Positions 1 to 11,642 are shown, counted from the first letter of the stretch. The stretch is DNA of 64,000 bases from Stropharia rugosoannulata (GCA_028532985.1 JANCIK010000008.1:2480001-2544000); one strand, 5' to 3'. The notes: generated by a model not told the origin, from the sequence alone. Made by a program: numbers and translations.

Positions 1-1730
1 GCCAGCCATCACATCCAACAACTTTCCTGTTTGCACTGACCAAAGGAAGACTTCGAACGAATCGGTTGAACCTGCCGCAACAACTTCGCCTGATGGATCG
101 ACAGCCAGACATGAAAACTGAACGGGTGATGGTGATGTGAATGTGCGGAAGTTGCGATATCGGATGAGATCGTAGGCACGGACAGTACCATCTAGGGACG
201 CTGAGAAAAGCACACTGCCTTGCTTAGCGAATGCCACAGCAGAGATTGGAGCAGAATGATCTGTAAAAGTGACGAAACAGAAGCCCGAGTATGTCGACCA
301 TACTTTGACCTTTCCATCGTCGCCGCCTGTTGCTATAGTCTGTCCGTCCGGAGCATATGCAAGCGTGTTCATATCGAAGTAATGGCCCTGTTGCTTGAGG
401 ACGTATGATTCCGATTGCCACTCCCAAACAAGCAGTTGACCCAATTTACGTGCACCAAATGCGAGCCATTCACCGGATGGACTGATGGCTACTGAGGAGA
501 TTTTTTCTTGGGATATACTCAAAGTGTGGATGTTTGAGAATGCAGGCATCTCCCATAGACCGAAGACACCGGTGGAGAATCCGATGACAAGCAGATTTGA
601 GGCAGCATGGAAGGTAGAACAAACTACCTTGGTTCCAGGTTGGTTGAAGTAGTTGCGTTTGTAAATACCCCATCGCGTGTTAGCAATGCGGTGAAGCACA
701 TCCGCAGAGGTCGATGCAACAGGTTCGTCGTGTCCCGACTCCTCATCGTCGGAGTTGTCTTTTGCTTTCCATGTAAAAACAACGCCATCTTTACTGACAG
801 TATAAATCTGGTCAAATTTTGGGTGAAAACTTTCATATGCATTTTGGATAGGGCCTTACAGTGTTTCCATCGGCAGAAAAATATGCGCCTAGAACCGCGT
901 CTTTATGACCAGCAAAGGTTTTTGGTCGGAAGCCTTCTACTGGGTTGAGTGTAAACAGTCGCGCTGTCATATCCCTCGACGTAGTTATGAAGCATCTATA
1001 GGAAAATAACTTAATGTTGCCAACACGGTAAGTTATCAATAACAACTCACGAAGAATCTGGTGCCCATTGTATACTCAACACATCGTCGTGATGGCCTGT
1101 GTATGTTCGATGCAAGGTAAAAGGTGCAAACTCGCGTAGGAGATGGTTCGGTGTCTTCCAAACTTGTATGTGTGATGCGTGTGTTACAGCAATGTACCTG
1201 AAGGTGGATGAACAATAGTGTTGAGCACCGACATAATCATCACCTACTGTCCGTCTGGCGAGAATTGAATATCCTTGACGGCTTTGTGAAAATTGAAATG
1301 ATGTAATACAACGCCTTTACGAGCGTTGACTAGTAGTGCTCTTCCATCTGGATTATTTCGTCAGTCAAGATGGATTGGTCCAAAATAAGCATGACTGACC
1401 GTCGTCGACGGAGATCAGTACATTCCCGTCAGGACTGAGGGCAATTGCAGCAATGTTTTTTCTGTTTTCAAACCCGAAAGTGAAGGACTTGTTGCTGTGC
1501 CAGTGTTAGCTGGCGCTCAAAAAGACGAAACACAAAATGCTCACTTCACGAGATCAAAAACCGAAACCCGGTTCCCCACTGGACTGTACAGCGAGTTTCC
1601 ATCGCGCGTAAATAGGATGTTGCCTTGCTTATAGACTGTGCCGCATATGTTTGAAAACTACTAGTTAGATGAGAAGGAGCGCCTCGAACTATGCATACGG
1701 ACAAGACTTCACCTTGTAGTTGGCCTTCAT
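1..1730 (-). CDS. PWP2: PWP2 (UTP1) U3 snoRNP WD40 protein, 5' part
   Basis: Periodic tryptophan protein 2 is a WD40 component of the small-subunit processome that acts with U3 snoRNA in nucleolar 18S pre-rRNA maturation. The start codon at 1728-1730 opens a short first exon (MKANYK), followed by an intron with GTGAAG donor. The next exon (about 1560-1655) reads ICGTVYKQGNILFTRDGNS and then SPVGNRVSVFDLV, the conserved Pwp2 N-terminus. Further exons separated by short introns encode WD40 repeats, including TSRDMTARLFTLNPVEGF at about 905-975, a Pwp2-specific stretch. The gene runs off the left edge, so the C-terminal part is missing from the window. The 5' end faces a small plus-strand gene about 370 bp away, implying a shared divergent promoter. 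Identification is by remembered family sequence; exon edges were not all resolved. Confidence 0.88.
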
Positions 1731-1976
1731 CTTTTTATTGCACAGCCACTACAAATCATTTCTTCAAGCGCGTTCTGAATATGATTACGTAATGTTTTTT
1801 TTCGGCGCTTGCTTAGTTTCCCGGCGGTCTTCGCTGGAAACACAGGCAAGTATATGCTCTCAATTCTACCTTACTTACGTCAATATTATTTTTTATATCT
1901 AAAAGGCATGCCGAAGTTGAGTAAAATCAATTTCGCTAGCATATAAAATTGTAGCTAAAAATAACCTGCTGTCTAG

Positions 1977-1984
1977 TCACGTGA
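1977..1984. promoter_or_regulatory. TCACGTGA palindrome in divergent promoter
   Basis: A perfect 8 bp palindrome with a CACGTG E-box core lies between the divergent PWP2 and small membrane-protein genes, about 120 bp before the latter's start. CACGTG is bound by fungal bHLH factors of the Cbf1 type. That it is used here is inference from position only. The rest of the 1731-2104 spacer shows no coding potential. Confidence 0.3.
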
Positions 1985-2104
1985 TGCAGTTGCACTGGGC
2001 GGATGCTCGGAATCCGGACTCCGCCGCGTCACTTTCTTCTACTACAAGCGCTCATGATTTGCTCATGATCTTTCTCTGAACCTCAACTCAACCTGCTACA
2101 TACG

Positions 2105-2462
2105 ATGGGGCCTGCTGATATGCTATCTACCTGGAACAAATACACCATAGAACAGCGAATGGCAAGATAACTTCTCTAATCCACAAAGACAGGCATCCTA
2201 AGTTCTGCTGGAACGTTCTTTGCACGTTCTGTTGCTATTATAATTTGTAGGGTCTCGGTTTTGCTGGTACTCTCGCTATAGCCGGTGTAACCTTCTATTA
2301 TGCTAAACAAGGCGTCAATGAGCGCAGAAAAGCAGAACTAGAAGAATATAAAGCTTGTGAGCTTCAAGTTTAATGCTCCGGCGTGATTCTGACGCTGAAT
2401 ACCATGTGCTTGCTTTCTTTTCCATAGCCCGGTCAAGAAACAGCGAATCTAATAATCAATAG
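2105..2462 (+). CDS. Small single-span membrane protein, three exons
   Basis: Not a protein I can name. Exon 1 (2105-2161) encodes MGPADMLSTWNKYTIEQRM. It is joined through a GC-AG intron (donor GCAAGA at 2162) to exon 2 (2251-2356), which encodes a hydrophobic stretch (GFAGTLAIAGVTFYYAKQG) followed by a charged tail (NERRKAELEEYKA). A GTGAGC donor then leads to exon 3 (2428-2462), ending in SRNSESNNQ. If the last intron is not used, the frame stops at 2373 instead. The product is about 65 residues with one membrane span and a basic flank, which resembles small fungal mitochondrial inner-membrane proteins, but that location is inference. It is transcribed divergently from PWP2. Confidence 0.5.
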
Positions 2463-2758
2463 AACGCCGAAAATATGATAATAACCTCACTTAGATACCA
2501 CGTCAATTAATGCTTCCATGTCTGCAAATGGAGTTTTTTAATGTGCTCAGGTCTCAGACGGCTCCCCCGACCTGATTGAAATCGAAATCAGCCTTAGATT
2601 GTAAGGAAAAGCAAAGGAAAAGTAATAGAATTAATTGCCGTCCGTGCCAAAATCTGAATCACGTATTCCACCTATAAAGGTCTCAAGTTGAACTCATATC
2701 TCTCTTCATACCCACTTTCCTCCGATTCGTAAACTCATTTAGTGAACAACCCGTAATA

Positions 2759-3343
2759 ATGTCAGGATCAATTCCTCAAGCTGCTGGCTCAGGTCCGGGG
2801 AGGGTACGTGCGGAACTTGCTTCTTCTTCTACAAGTGCAAACCTGAACGCTGTTGCAGGCATTTTTGATATGCGGCACGGCTGTCGCAGCTGGCCTCGGA
2901 GGCTTCTATGCAAACATGCTCCGCAAGAAACACAACGAACAGGCGAGGGGCGGAAATCCCACGTGTACGCCTTCTCGCAGCGTCCAATTCATCAGAATTT
3001 ATTCATGACTTTCACAAATTCCCTGTTAACAGGGGAACAACGAATTGACTATGGGTACAAGTCGAACATGATGCCTCTTGAAGATGATGCTACGAGGCCG
3101 CCCATGCACGCGAAAGAGCGCGACTTACCGCCCGCCTTCCGCCGGGATGAGCATGTGAGTGGTCATTCGACGTTCAAAAACTACAAAAACACGCCCGCAT
3201 ATGCCGAGCATGGAGAGGATGTGAGGCGCATGGAGCCCACACCACAAAGGCCACACAACGATGGGAGTGGGAGAGCATATACGAAGTCTCCTGATTTCGC
3301 GGACAACTATGGCAAGACGAAGAGGGCCGCTGCAAAGTCTTGA
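2759..3343 (+). CDS. Small membrane-anchored hypothetical protein
   Basis: Family not recognised. Exon 1 (2759-2803) encodes MSGSIPQAAGSGPGR. After an intron with GTACGT donor, exon 2 (2859-2964) encodes a clear membrane span (FLICGTAVAAGLGGFYANML) followed by RKKHNEQARGGNP. A second intron leads to exon 3 (3033-3343), a hydrophilic tail rich in charged residues, Pro and Tyr (EQRIDYGYKSN to KTKRAAAKS). The uninterrupted reading frame from 2759 to 3343 is misleading: in that frame the membrane span is lost, and the splice signals restore it. The predicted product is about 150 residues with the C-terminal part outside the membrane. The adjacent upstream gene is also a small single-span protein on the same strand, but no sequence relationship between them is evident. 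Confidence 0.55.
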   Translation: MSGSIPQAAGSGPGRVRAELASSSTSANLNAVAGIFDMRHGCRSWPRRLLCKHAPQETQRTGEGRKSHVYAFSQRPIHQNLFMTFTNSLLTGEQRIDYGYKSNMMPLEDDATRPPMHAKERDLPPAFRRDEHVSGHSTFKNYKNTPAYAEHGEDVRRMEPTPQRPHNDGSGRAYTKSPDFADNYGKTKRAAAKS

Positions 3344-3789
3344 ATGACCGTGCTCGAGATGCCTGCATATCCAAACCCTTCTCCTATGCTTCCAAGATTC
3401 TGCATGCCGTATGAGTTTGTTCGACTGATTCTCGATTCGCATCTACTATGGTACACATGAATACAAGTTACTATTGCTATGATCTCATCATGTAGTCCGA
3501 AATTGTCCTTTGGAAGTCTTGATTTAGGTCCCCGTCCCATGGAAATGTAGCGAGGGCATAATGGAAGCAAAAAAAATGTTACAAACGGTATGTTAGGCGA
3601 AGAACAGAAAGGTTTAGACCTCGTGGGCCTGGTTATTTCAATCAACCGCCATCACGACACTCGAGCTAAACACATAGACGCACTTCAGTAGGCGTCGGAG
3701 GAAGTTTTTTCTCCCTATTATAGGACATGCCAAAACGCTGTGCGGCTAAAAGGAATTTTAGTGCATTTCCTGCTCGCATTATTAACGAT
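3344..3789. other. Convergent intergenic spacer
   Basis: A tail-to-tail spacer between the plus-strand small membrane protein and the minus-strand multi-span protein. It presumably holds both 3' untranslated regions. I see no gene, repeat or RNA in it. Confidence 0.5.
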
Positions 3790-5040
3790 TCAAAACTCAC
3801 TCGCAGCTGTTACAAAACGTAATTCAGCCCCTATCGACATTTTCCGCATCTCAATGCCCTCAGGCATGGTATACGGCGAAGTCGCTCTCTTGCTCACGAT
3901 CAAATTCACAAGTAGCGTGTTGACATACACACGACCCATCGTCAAACTCAGTACATAGAAGACTAGTAGTCGGATGTTAATATCACTTTATTGGCTGCTA
4001 ATGTGAATGTAGACTTACCGTCAGGCCTCAACCAAAACAAAATGAGCAAGACAAAGCTCATAAGTCCGCCCACACCCCCTGACGAGATCGTGTTGACTAG
4101 CGTGTCTAACCACGAACGTTTGCGTGCAATGTTCTCGGGCGTTACTTGGAAAAGACGCCATGTGAGAGCGAGTGGAACAAGGACGTCGACAGTGGCTGCG
4201 ACCGATGAGCATATTCTGGGATGTTTTATTAGTTTGCTGACACTTAGTTAGGGTAGAAATCATTACGCGGCAGTCTTGCTTCCGTATCTGCGAGAATAGT
4301 TATCATATCCAATTGGGGTATCCATCATTTGGGGGAAGGCTACTACATAGAAGCCGGAGTAGACATTGAAGATAGCCTGACGCGGTTGACATTAGTAGTC
4401 TGGTAAGTGATCTGGGGCAATGGCGTACATGAGCGACCACTAAGATTAATAATACAAGGGTTATAGACGGGTGCTGATCACTGTTTATGTATAAGATTAA
4501 ACTCTAAGACGAGAAGGATATTGCACTCACAGTCGTCGACATCGATTTATCAGAAAAAGTTCTTCGATGACTGAAACTGTCGTGATTGACAGGGTAGAGA
4601 GGAGTATGGTCCATCTGTACTCGCTTATTGAATAACCTGAATTTTAACAGAAATCAGTTACGACACTTGCGTGCCGGATCCAAAGCGCATACTTATTGGG
4701 CCATTTATTAGAAGCTATAAGGGCGAAGCTTTGTCAGTTTTTTCTCATAAACACGCTCAGTTGATTCGCGTACCGCCCAAGTTGAAGCAAAAATCGTTAT
4801 CATACAGATTGAATCTGATAGTATCATACCGAAAAGGAGAGCTTTGAGGGGACGTTTGGTGGTAAAGTGAGTGAGATAGTGAGCAGCGAGGATGAGCTCG
4901 AGCATGTAAAGCAGTGCGTTCAGCCAAGACACAAACAAATGAACACTGATAATATTCAAAAAAAGATCAATTTCTCGACAACTCGAGTGTGTATATATGT
5001 AATCTCACCTTGAGAACTGGGCAGATCCTAGGACAGCCAT
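3790..5040 (-). CDS. DUF6534-type multi-span membrane protein
   Basis: A family of seven-span membrane proteins greatly expanded in agaricomycetes, function unknown. The start is placed at 5040 (MAVLGSAQFS), with a GTGAGA donor straight after. Exon 2 (around 4710-4960) encodes two hydrophobic helices around LNALLYMLELILAAHYL and SICMITIFASTWAV. A further exon (about 4545-4650) encodes RWTILLSTLSITTVSVIEEL, another (about 4260-4390) AIFNVYSGFYVVAFPQ, and another (about 4020-4220) the pair VAATVDVLVPLALTWRLFQ and GGVGGLMSFVLLILFW. The last exon contains GRVYVNTLLVNL, a landmark near the end of this family, and stops at 3790. Introns are 50-60 nt and the frame appears intact. Family assignment rests on the late ADVL..W and NTLL.NLN landmarks; the precise exon chain is approximate. 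Confidence 0.72.
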
Positions 5041-6390
5041 AATTGAACGAAACACAAAGGAATGAGCGTGGTAGGTTAACTATGCAGCCTGAGAAGACGA
5101 TAAGCGGAAAGCGGAGAGGGGAAATTTGGTGTGAATATCATAGGGCATTATATGCTCAACGCAGAGCATAGCTCGGAGAGGCCGGGGAAGCGGTTGGCAT
5201 ATAGATGAGGTGCTTCGCAAGGGTCGGTAGCACAGGTTGGGATAAACTTTGTATCTCTTAGTAGAACATGTCCTATGATCTGTGTGTAATCGCGTTAAAT
5301 TAACGTATACACTACACCGTGGTTGGCAGGCTTCGGTTGCTGGTAATGATTGGCGCGGTTCCGGTAGTTTAGCTCAGTCTAACGAATGCATATGACCAGT
5401 ATGGCGCTGCATGTTGATTGAATAACTGGACAAGAAGTCAAAAGATTCTGCACTATCCTGTAGCGCGTGTAATGCTTTCCGTGGCATCACATTTGGTGTA
5501 TTTACCCCAAGTAAAATCTTTTTGACTTCCCTCTCATGATATTGCCCGTCTCTGTATGTCGAGTTAGTCCGAGGAGTGTGAGATAATTTTCATAGTCACT
5601 TGATAGTATGTTGCCATGCCGGCCCTTCTACTTGCGATACTTGTATATCTGTCATGTATCCTTGTCGACTGGAAAGCAGTCGTGGAATTGCATGCATGAC
5701 TGTGCCCATGGTGTTGTTTTATATAGACGTTTAAGCTATGTAGCAGGCAAGCTAGAACCCATGAAGTATATTGGATATCGTGAGGCCACCATCAGCAAGG
5801 TTTCTAGAATGACACTGCAGGCTTACATTGACATAACCATAAGACATACACGGCAATAGAGTTCGCAAGCGTAGTATCGTCGTCGAGCAATACCGCTATA
5901 GTTCAGTTATCGTTTCAAGTAGTATGAAGGTCTTGCATCATCGCCGTTGAGTCGCCGGGGTACGGTATCAGTGTCAAGTAATACAGTCATCCTCTCTACG
6001 CAAAGAGAGATGTAATTCAAGGCGCAGTGATTCCGAGAATGCTTTATAACAGCTTCTATTGGGAACGGCTGGTGATAGTCAACTCTTACAGTGCAGGTTG
6101 ATGGTTGAGTTCATACCGCAGTAAATGGTGCACAGCCACTCAGTACTCATCCTTTCCTCCAACGCTCATCGACGTCGGACCAACGTCGGACAGCCTCTCA
6201 AGACTCGCATTCCAACGACTAGGCTTGCTCTCAGCCTTGTACTGGTCCGAACGAATTATATGAAACTTTAGACTGGTATAGTAAGTATATCATTCCAGCA
6301 TTATGTTAGGGCATTGATATACTGTATCGACCAGCGCTATCCCTTTGCACTGCTGGCAGCGTTCTCTCGACCTCAATACGCGGACATTAT
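5041..6390. other. Intergenic region without recognised gene
   Basis: About 1.35 kb between the 5' ends of the DUF6534-type gene and the glycosyltransferase. It contains only short open frames with no recognisable motif, codon bias or splice structure, including an 83-codon frame at 5608-5859. It presumably contains both promoters. I see no transposon ends. Confidence 0.5.
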
Positions 6391-7815
6391 AATGACACGG
6401 GGAGACTATGAGCGACTACCAATGTACGCCTCTTCTGACACTGTGCAGCGCCAGCGTTCATCATCTTCTCTTCCTTCTTCACCCACCGCTCCCCCTCTTT
6501 CTCCACGTTTGAACAGGCAACATGGAAATGCTAATCCCCCAAACAACCGTCTGCTAATCCGGCCTAGACACATCTATGCCTTTGTTAAGATTGCTCTGCC
6601 TGCCACGTTCTTCATGCTTATCCTCGGATTCTACTTCTACGAGCCCCATATCGAACTCGCGTTCTACGACCGAAATTGGGTATCGAAGCATATAGCGCCC
6701 ATCGAACCGCTTTCAGGCTGCTTTGACTCTTCTCGAGTTAGTTCGAGCTACAATGTTTCCGAATATGTCTATGGCACGAAACGAACGGAAGTACAAGCTG
6801 GTATGCCAATGCGCATAGGCATGGACTGCTACAATTTCGCCGGTACCATCAGACCCAGCTCCAAGCTGTCTCAGGGAAAGGGACAATCCCCCTCCCTGGA
6901 TATGCGCACACAGTATCACACTTACTGGAGAAATGATCTCGCCCCCTTCGGCGAGCGTCAGGAATGGATGCTCAAGTCATTTTTTGCCACCCAAGATACG
7001 GACGCCACGCACTTGACACTGTGGTCTAATGGCGACTTGGGCACAAACAACGATATCCTACAGAGCTACTTGAAGCGATTTCCAGATGCTTTCTCCATCA
7101 AAATCGTAGATATTGCTAAGGTAGCTAAGGGTACCGAACTCGAGGGCAGTAGTTTGCTGCAAAGCAAAGATGCGAAAGCATGGGTTGACGGCGACCTCAT
7201 ACGCCTACTTCTCCTCTGGAATTTTGGAGGTGTATGGGTCGATATGGACTCCCTGTTAACCCGTGATCTCGAGCCTCTGCTTGAACACGAATTTGTTACC
7301 CAGTGGGACTGCTATGGTACGTCATTCTGTGCCTAGTAGGACGTATAGTGTCTCACCTTACTCGATCCACAGACAAGCTGTACGTGCCTCTCAACGGGGC
7401 GCTTATGCGCTTCCGTAAACATTCACCCTACCTCTGTGAAGCTTTTCACGTCATTGCCACCTCCCCTCCCCCGCGATCTGGCTCTACTGACTGGGGAGCG
7501 ACCCTATACCTCAAGCTCTGGCGACGCCTCATCGCTGAATCTGTTCCCCCATTCAAGGTCCTTCCCTTCTGCTTTAGCGACGCGCGGTCCTGCCGCCTGG
7601 ACAATCGTCTCCCGGATCCATTTGTCTCAGACAACAAAAAGGGGCTGTGGACTGGTGGGCTAGGACTAGAGGAAGGCGGGGGCTTGGATCAAGTGCTGCA
7701 AAAGATATTCGGTGTGCATCTGCACAACCAATGGGAGAAACCATATCCCAAAGACGGATGGGTAGAGAGGCTGCTGTTGAAGAGGTATGATGCCAAACTA
7801 GCAAGCAGGAACTGA
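6391..7815 (+). CDS. DXD-motif type II glycosyltransferase
   Basis: A Golgi-type glycosyltransferase of the sugar-binding DXD superfamily (GT32-like, as in Och1 and alpha-1,4 transferases), transferring sugars from nucleotide donors in the secretory lumen. The start at 6391 (MTRGDYERLPMYAS) is preferred over an in-frame upstream codon because it gives a short cytosolic tail. Residues about 60-85 form a signal anchor (IALPATFFMLILGFYFY). The catalytic core begins at YHTYWRNDLAPF and includes the diagnostic GGVWVDMDSLL with the DxD metal-binding pair. One intron (7317-7372) interrupts the gene just after FVTQWDCY. The C-terminal part contains STDWGATLYLKLW and GVHLHNQW, which fit the family. 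The length of about 455 residues is normal. Degraded homologous sequence lies immediately downstream, suggesting a former tandem copy. Confidence 0.82.
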
Positions 7816-8110
7816 GGCAATGGGGATTGTGCGTAATCTTATAGTAATCTCAAAGTGTGTACCGTAAGTACATTTAATTCTACTTCACAATGAATTATCG
7901 ACATAGAAAACCTTGAGTATAGCAAGGGTCATCCTCGTACTCTTTGGTATACCTCGGCGAATAAGAGACGGGCATTATCGTTGCGATCGCCGACTTAAAA
8001 AGACACACTGACGACACTTGTCTAAGAAGATCCTTGTCTAAGAAGATCCGGAGGTCTAACGCTGCGCAGATCATTGGTGAAACTCCTATTCTTACAGATT
8101 TACACTAACA

Positions 8111-8320
8111 ATGGGTGAGCGCATAGATGAGCTATATAGAGTTTACTTGGACCAAAGTCCTGGTGCATCGATTCACTTTCCCCGGAAAGAGTACTACACT
8201 TATTGGAGAAATGACCTCGCACAGTCCCTTTCCGCCAGTGGCAGGAAAATGCCAGCGTTATCATTGCGATTGTCAATTCATTGTCAAGCCTTAAACAATA
8301 TACTGTGCGATAGAAATTGA
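8111..8320 (+). pseudogene. Glycosyltransferase fragment (decayed copy)
   Basis: A short open stretch contains YYTYWRNDLA, matching YHTYWRNDLAPF of the intact glycosyltransferase about 1.2 kb upstream. The DNA match (TGGAGAAATGA then CTCGC) continues a little further, but the frame is shifted after it and no DXD motif, anchor or C-terminal part follows. I read this as a remnant of a tandem duplicate. Just before it, a 17 nt segment (CTTGTCTAAGAAGATCC) is repeated directly at about 8019-8052. Confidence 0.5.
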
Positions 8321-8491
8321 TCGACATTATCCAGTGGTATGACGCTGAGCTGAGCTGAGCAGGTTATCAGTCAAGTTAACCTTGAGTTAACCTTCCTGGC
8401 TGAGCAACTTATTGTTCACGCTTATACGGATCTTCGTCGTTGGTGATATACAGAAAGAAATTCTGATATAGCTGATGATTAATTTGGATAG

Positions 8492-8883
8492 ATGAAATCA
8501 CTGCGCTTTCAACCCCTCCGACTTCCCGGAGCTGTCATTGTGCTGTCATTGCTGTTCCTTTCTGGATCAATAGGCATGTAGTAAGACACCAGATGTATAT
8601 GTACATTTTTATATTTTGGACTGCGTTTGTTGAAACTCATGATGCTTTGCTGCTCCCAGTGTGCTGCGACGTCACAACAAGCGTTATTTGGGGTTTTATA
8701 TGCACTACGGTTTGCGGATAGTAGTGGCCGTCCGCAGTGCCGGATGAGAAAGAGTGGTTCACAGACTATGGCAGATGGACAGACAAGGACATCGCTATAC
8801 GCAGGTTGGGCTATGTCCATCCTAACTCACGAGGAGCGCCCAGGACCAACACGCTCAAAAAATTGTATTTCAGACTTGTATAA
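8492..8883 (+). pseudogene. Possible relic gene: membrane anchor plus short exon
   Basis: Two coding-looking pieces sit in the 1 kb between the glycosyltransferase and the protease. The first (8492-8581) encodes 28-29 residues starting MKSLRFQPLRLPG and continuing as a hydrophobic anchor (AVIVLSLLFLSG) before a stop. The second (8738-8883), preceded by a CAG acceptor, encodes 47 residues including EKEWFTDYGRWTDKDIAIRR and ends in KKLYFRLV. I cannot find a join that keeps a long frame, and I do not recognise the family. Given the neighbouring glycosyltransferase scrap, these may be the anchor and tail of a decayed type II membrane enzyme. They could also be a real small gene with an exon I have missed. 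Confidence 0.3.
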
Positions 8884-8964
8884 AGGCACTCATGATTTAC
8901 AAGACGCTCTTATATCTGCCTCCTTTTAGAGATGCATATCCTATCCCGGCGTGGATCTAGCAAA

Positions 8965-11500
8965 ATGCAACTCTTAAAAGCACTCCTCTGGTTAAGCTCG
9001 CCATTTCTCACAACGGCGGGTCTTGTTCCGCGCTTCGGACCCTCCCAAATCCACGAACACCGCGCTATACACCCCGACTGGGTAGATTCTCACCGACTTC
9101 CAGCTCCTCAGACTGTACCTGTTCCCTTGCGCTTCGCACTCGCACAACAGAACATCGCGGGCCTTGCAGACCACCTACTTGCCGTGTCGGACCCCGCATC
9201 GGCTACCTACGGCGCACACTGGTCCGCGGAGGACGTAGTGAGTGTGTTCGCGCCGTCGCAGGAGTCCACCGTGCGGGTTACTGAGTGGCTCGTCCATTCC
9301 GGGATCGCAAAAGAGCGGGTTAGAGTCAGTTATAACAAGGCATGGATTAACGTAGACGGCGCAACAGCGGAGGAAGTCGAGAATCTTCTCGACACTGAAT
9401 ACAGGATATTTAAGAGGGATAGTGGAGAGGAACATGTCGGTGGGTAATTGCAAGCTCCTGAGTCCAGATAAAAAGAACTAATGTTTTTGGTTAAGCATGC
9501 CATAATTATTCCCTCCCAGCAGCTATTGCTCAGCATGTCGATTTTGTTTTGCCAACCGTGCAACCCAACACCAAGCTCAGTTCGCAAAAACGCTCTTCTT
9601 TAGTCCGCCGGCAGCTTGCCCCTACTCCAAATGTCGATCCAACCACAATCGGCCTCAATGGTTCCTTAGCAGGCTGCGATGTCCTTGTCGTCCCAGACTG
9701 CCTCAAGACATTGTACAACATGACTTATACGCCAAATGCCACCGACCGCAACACTTTCGGGATATGTATGATTATCATTGGTGCCTGTCTGTGAGCATCT
9801 GCTGAAACATAACATCTTAGCTAGCATGTGGCCCGACACATATGCCCAGTCCGATCTTGACATGTTCTTTGGTAACTTCTCACCTTCTCTCGTTGGTACA
9901 TCCCCAATCCTTGTTTCTATTGACGGAGGTATGCACCGACCCCAAGCATTATTTGCATTGGTCTATTGACCTATTATCGCCCACAGGTACAATCGCAATA
10001 AGCGAGGAGTCAGACGTCGGAGAAGACGACTGGATCTTCGAATACGCGATGACTCTCACTGCCCCGCAGCCCGTTCAGTTTCTCTCAGTCGGTAACCCCC
10101 AGATAGGCGAATTCTTCTCCTTGAACGAATGGCTCGACGCTGTCGATGGGTCATATTGCACGTCAGATGGCGGCGACGACTTCGTCTTTGATCCTCAGCT
10201 TCCGAACCCCCTTCCCGGTGGGTTCATGGAGCATTCTTGTGGCACGGCGAAGGCCCCAAATGTAGTCTCCAACTCGCAAGCTATAAACGAGAACCTGTAC
10301 ACGGACTTTTATAGGACGAGGCAATGCAACGAATTCGCAAAGCTGGGCTTGATGGGCGTCACCGTACTCTACGCGGCGGGAAATACTGGAGTTTCTGGGA
10401 CTCAGCCTCCTGGTTACTGTCTCGACGACAATGGTACGCGCCCACTAACATTTTGCGTGGAATAGAGAAACGTCTAATATGAATTGAATATGAATGCTCC
10501 TAGGCTCGGTTAACTTGAACGCGACGCATTTTGCACCATCGTGGCCATCCTCGTGCCCGTGGATCACCTCCGTAGGAGGTACGCAGGTCAAGGCAAATGC
10601 TACCGTAGGGCATACCCCAGAAGAGGTTTGGAATCAGGATGAGACGATGGGCTTCTTTGAGTCAGGCGGAGGAGGCTTCAGTAACCACTTCCCAACCCCC
10701 AGCTACCAAAAGGCAGCCGTGACCAAATACCTCAACTTTTTGGCGAAAAAGGATCCCGGGACTTTAAAGAACTTCAACGTTGAAGGGGTGCGGCCCTTTC
10801 TCTCTCTAAAAAATATTATGTTCTCCACTGAAACTTTACATATATAGCGTGCTTATCCTGATATTAGCGCCAATGCGTGCGCATTCTTTTTTTGATCTTT
10901 TAGAACGCTGAGCTTACATTGAAAATCCTGTTGTGCAGGCACTCCTTCTTTGACATAGGAAACGGCAGTGTGTCGATCGATAGCGGCACATCCGGTGCAA
11001 CACCGACGGTGGCTTCAATTATAACTCTCGTCAATGATGCTAGGATATCCGCCGGCAAGAAGCCTGTCGGTAGGTGTTTCTTTTGGGTCAGATATATGCT
11101 CATTTACTAACATCCGGATGTTCTTCAGGGTTTATCAACCCAACTGTACGCATATTCTTGAACATGATAATTATGGTCTAGTTACTCATAATGAGTTCCA
11201 GATTTATTCCAGTAGCTTTGCTGGGGCTTTTAATGACATAGTAGATGGCACAAATCAAGGCTGTAAAGGATGTAAGTTCCACGTTGTATTGGGTGATAAA
11301 TGCATTTGCTTATGGACCTACTATCATTTATAGTGCAAGGTGATCGCACTGGTGGTTTTATCGCGTAAGTACTTCTAAATAACGGGAAGAAGACTATCTT
11401 ATTAACCTGCCTTCTTAGAACTGCTGGATGGGATCCGGCTTCGGGCGTCGGTACACCCAATCTCGGCAAACTTATAGAGAAATGGTTAGAGCTTCCTTGA
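8965..11500 (+). CDS. Secreted sedolisin (peptidase S53), altered active site
   Basis: A member of the tripeptidyl-peptidase/sedolisin family of secreted acid proteases, which use a Ser-Glu-Asp triad. The start at 8965 gives a signal peptide (MQLLKALLWLSSPFLTTAG); an in-frame ATG at 8932 would add 11 residues. A pro-kumamolisin activation domain follows (RFALAQQNIAGLADHL through DTEYRIF). The catalytic domain spans about ten exons: GCDVLVVPDCLKTLYN, SDLDMFFGNFSPS, EYAMTLTAPQPVQFLSVG, SCPWITSVGGTQ, AYPDISAN, SGTSGATPTVASI and a C-terminal Ca-site region (FNDIVDGTNQGC, GWDPASGVGTPN). Introns were chosen so that the frame stays open throughout. The serine motif GTSxxxP is intact. However, the helix normally reading GExxxD is GEDDWI, so the catalytic Asp aligns with Ile (10034-10036), and the oxyanion-region GDxG is GNTG (Asn at 10382-10384). 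The product may therefore be inactive. Confidence 0.85.
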
Positions 11501-11642
11501 TCGAATTTTTTAAGAATATGCGCAGTCGGTAGTACTGAATGGACTGAAGAGACATTTACTTAAATCTGTAAATATTTCTATGCTTACTCTAGAAGTTGAA
11601 TTTGGAGCTCCTACTTCTCGGCATATGACTTAAAACAACAGC

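Noticed and set aside
2759..3343. A single uninterrupted 194-codon protein
   Set aside because: Splice sites at 2804/2858 and 2965/3032 give a membrane span with better coding character; the unspliced reading replaces it with a low-quality stretch.
10790..10960. Apparent frame break in the sedolisin after NFNVEG
   Set aside because: Two introns (donors GTGCGG and GTGCGC) flanking a short AYPDISAN exon restore the frame, so the gene is not broken there.
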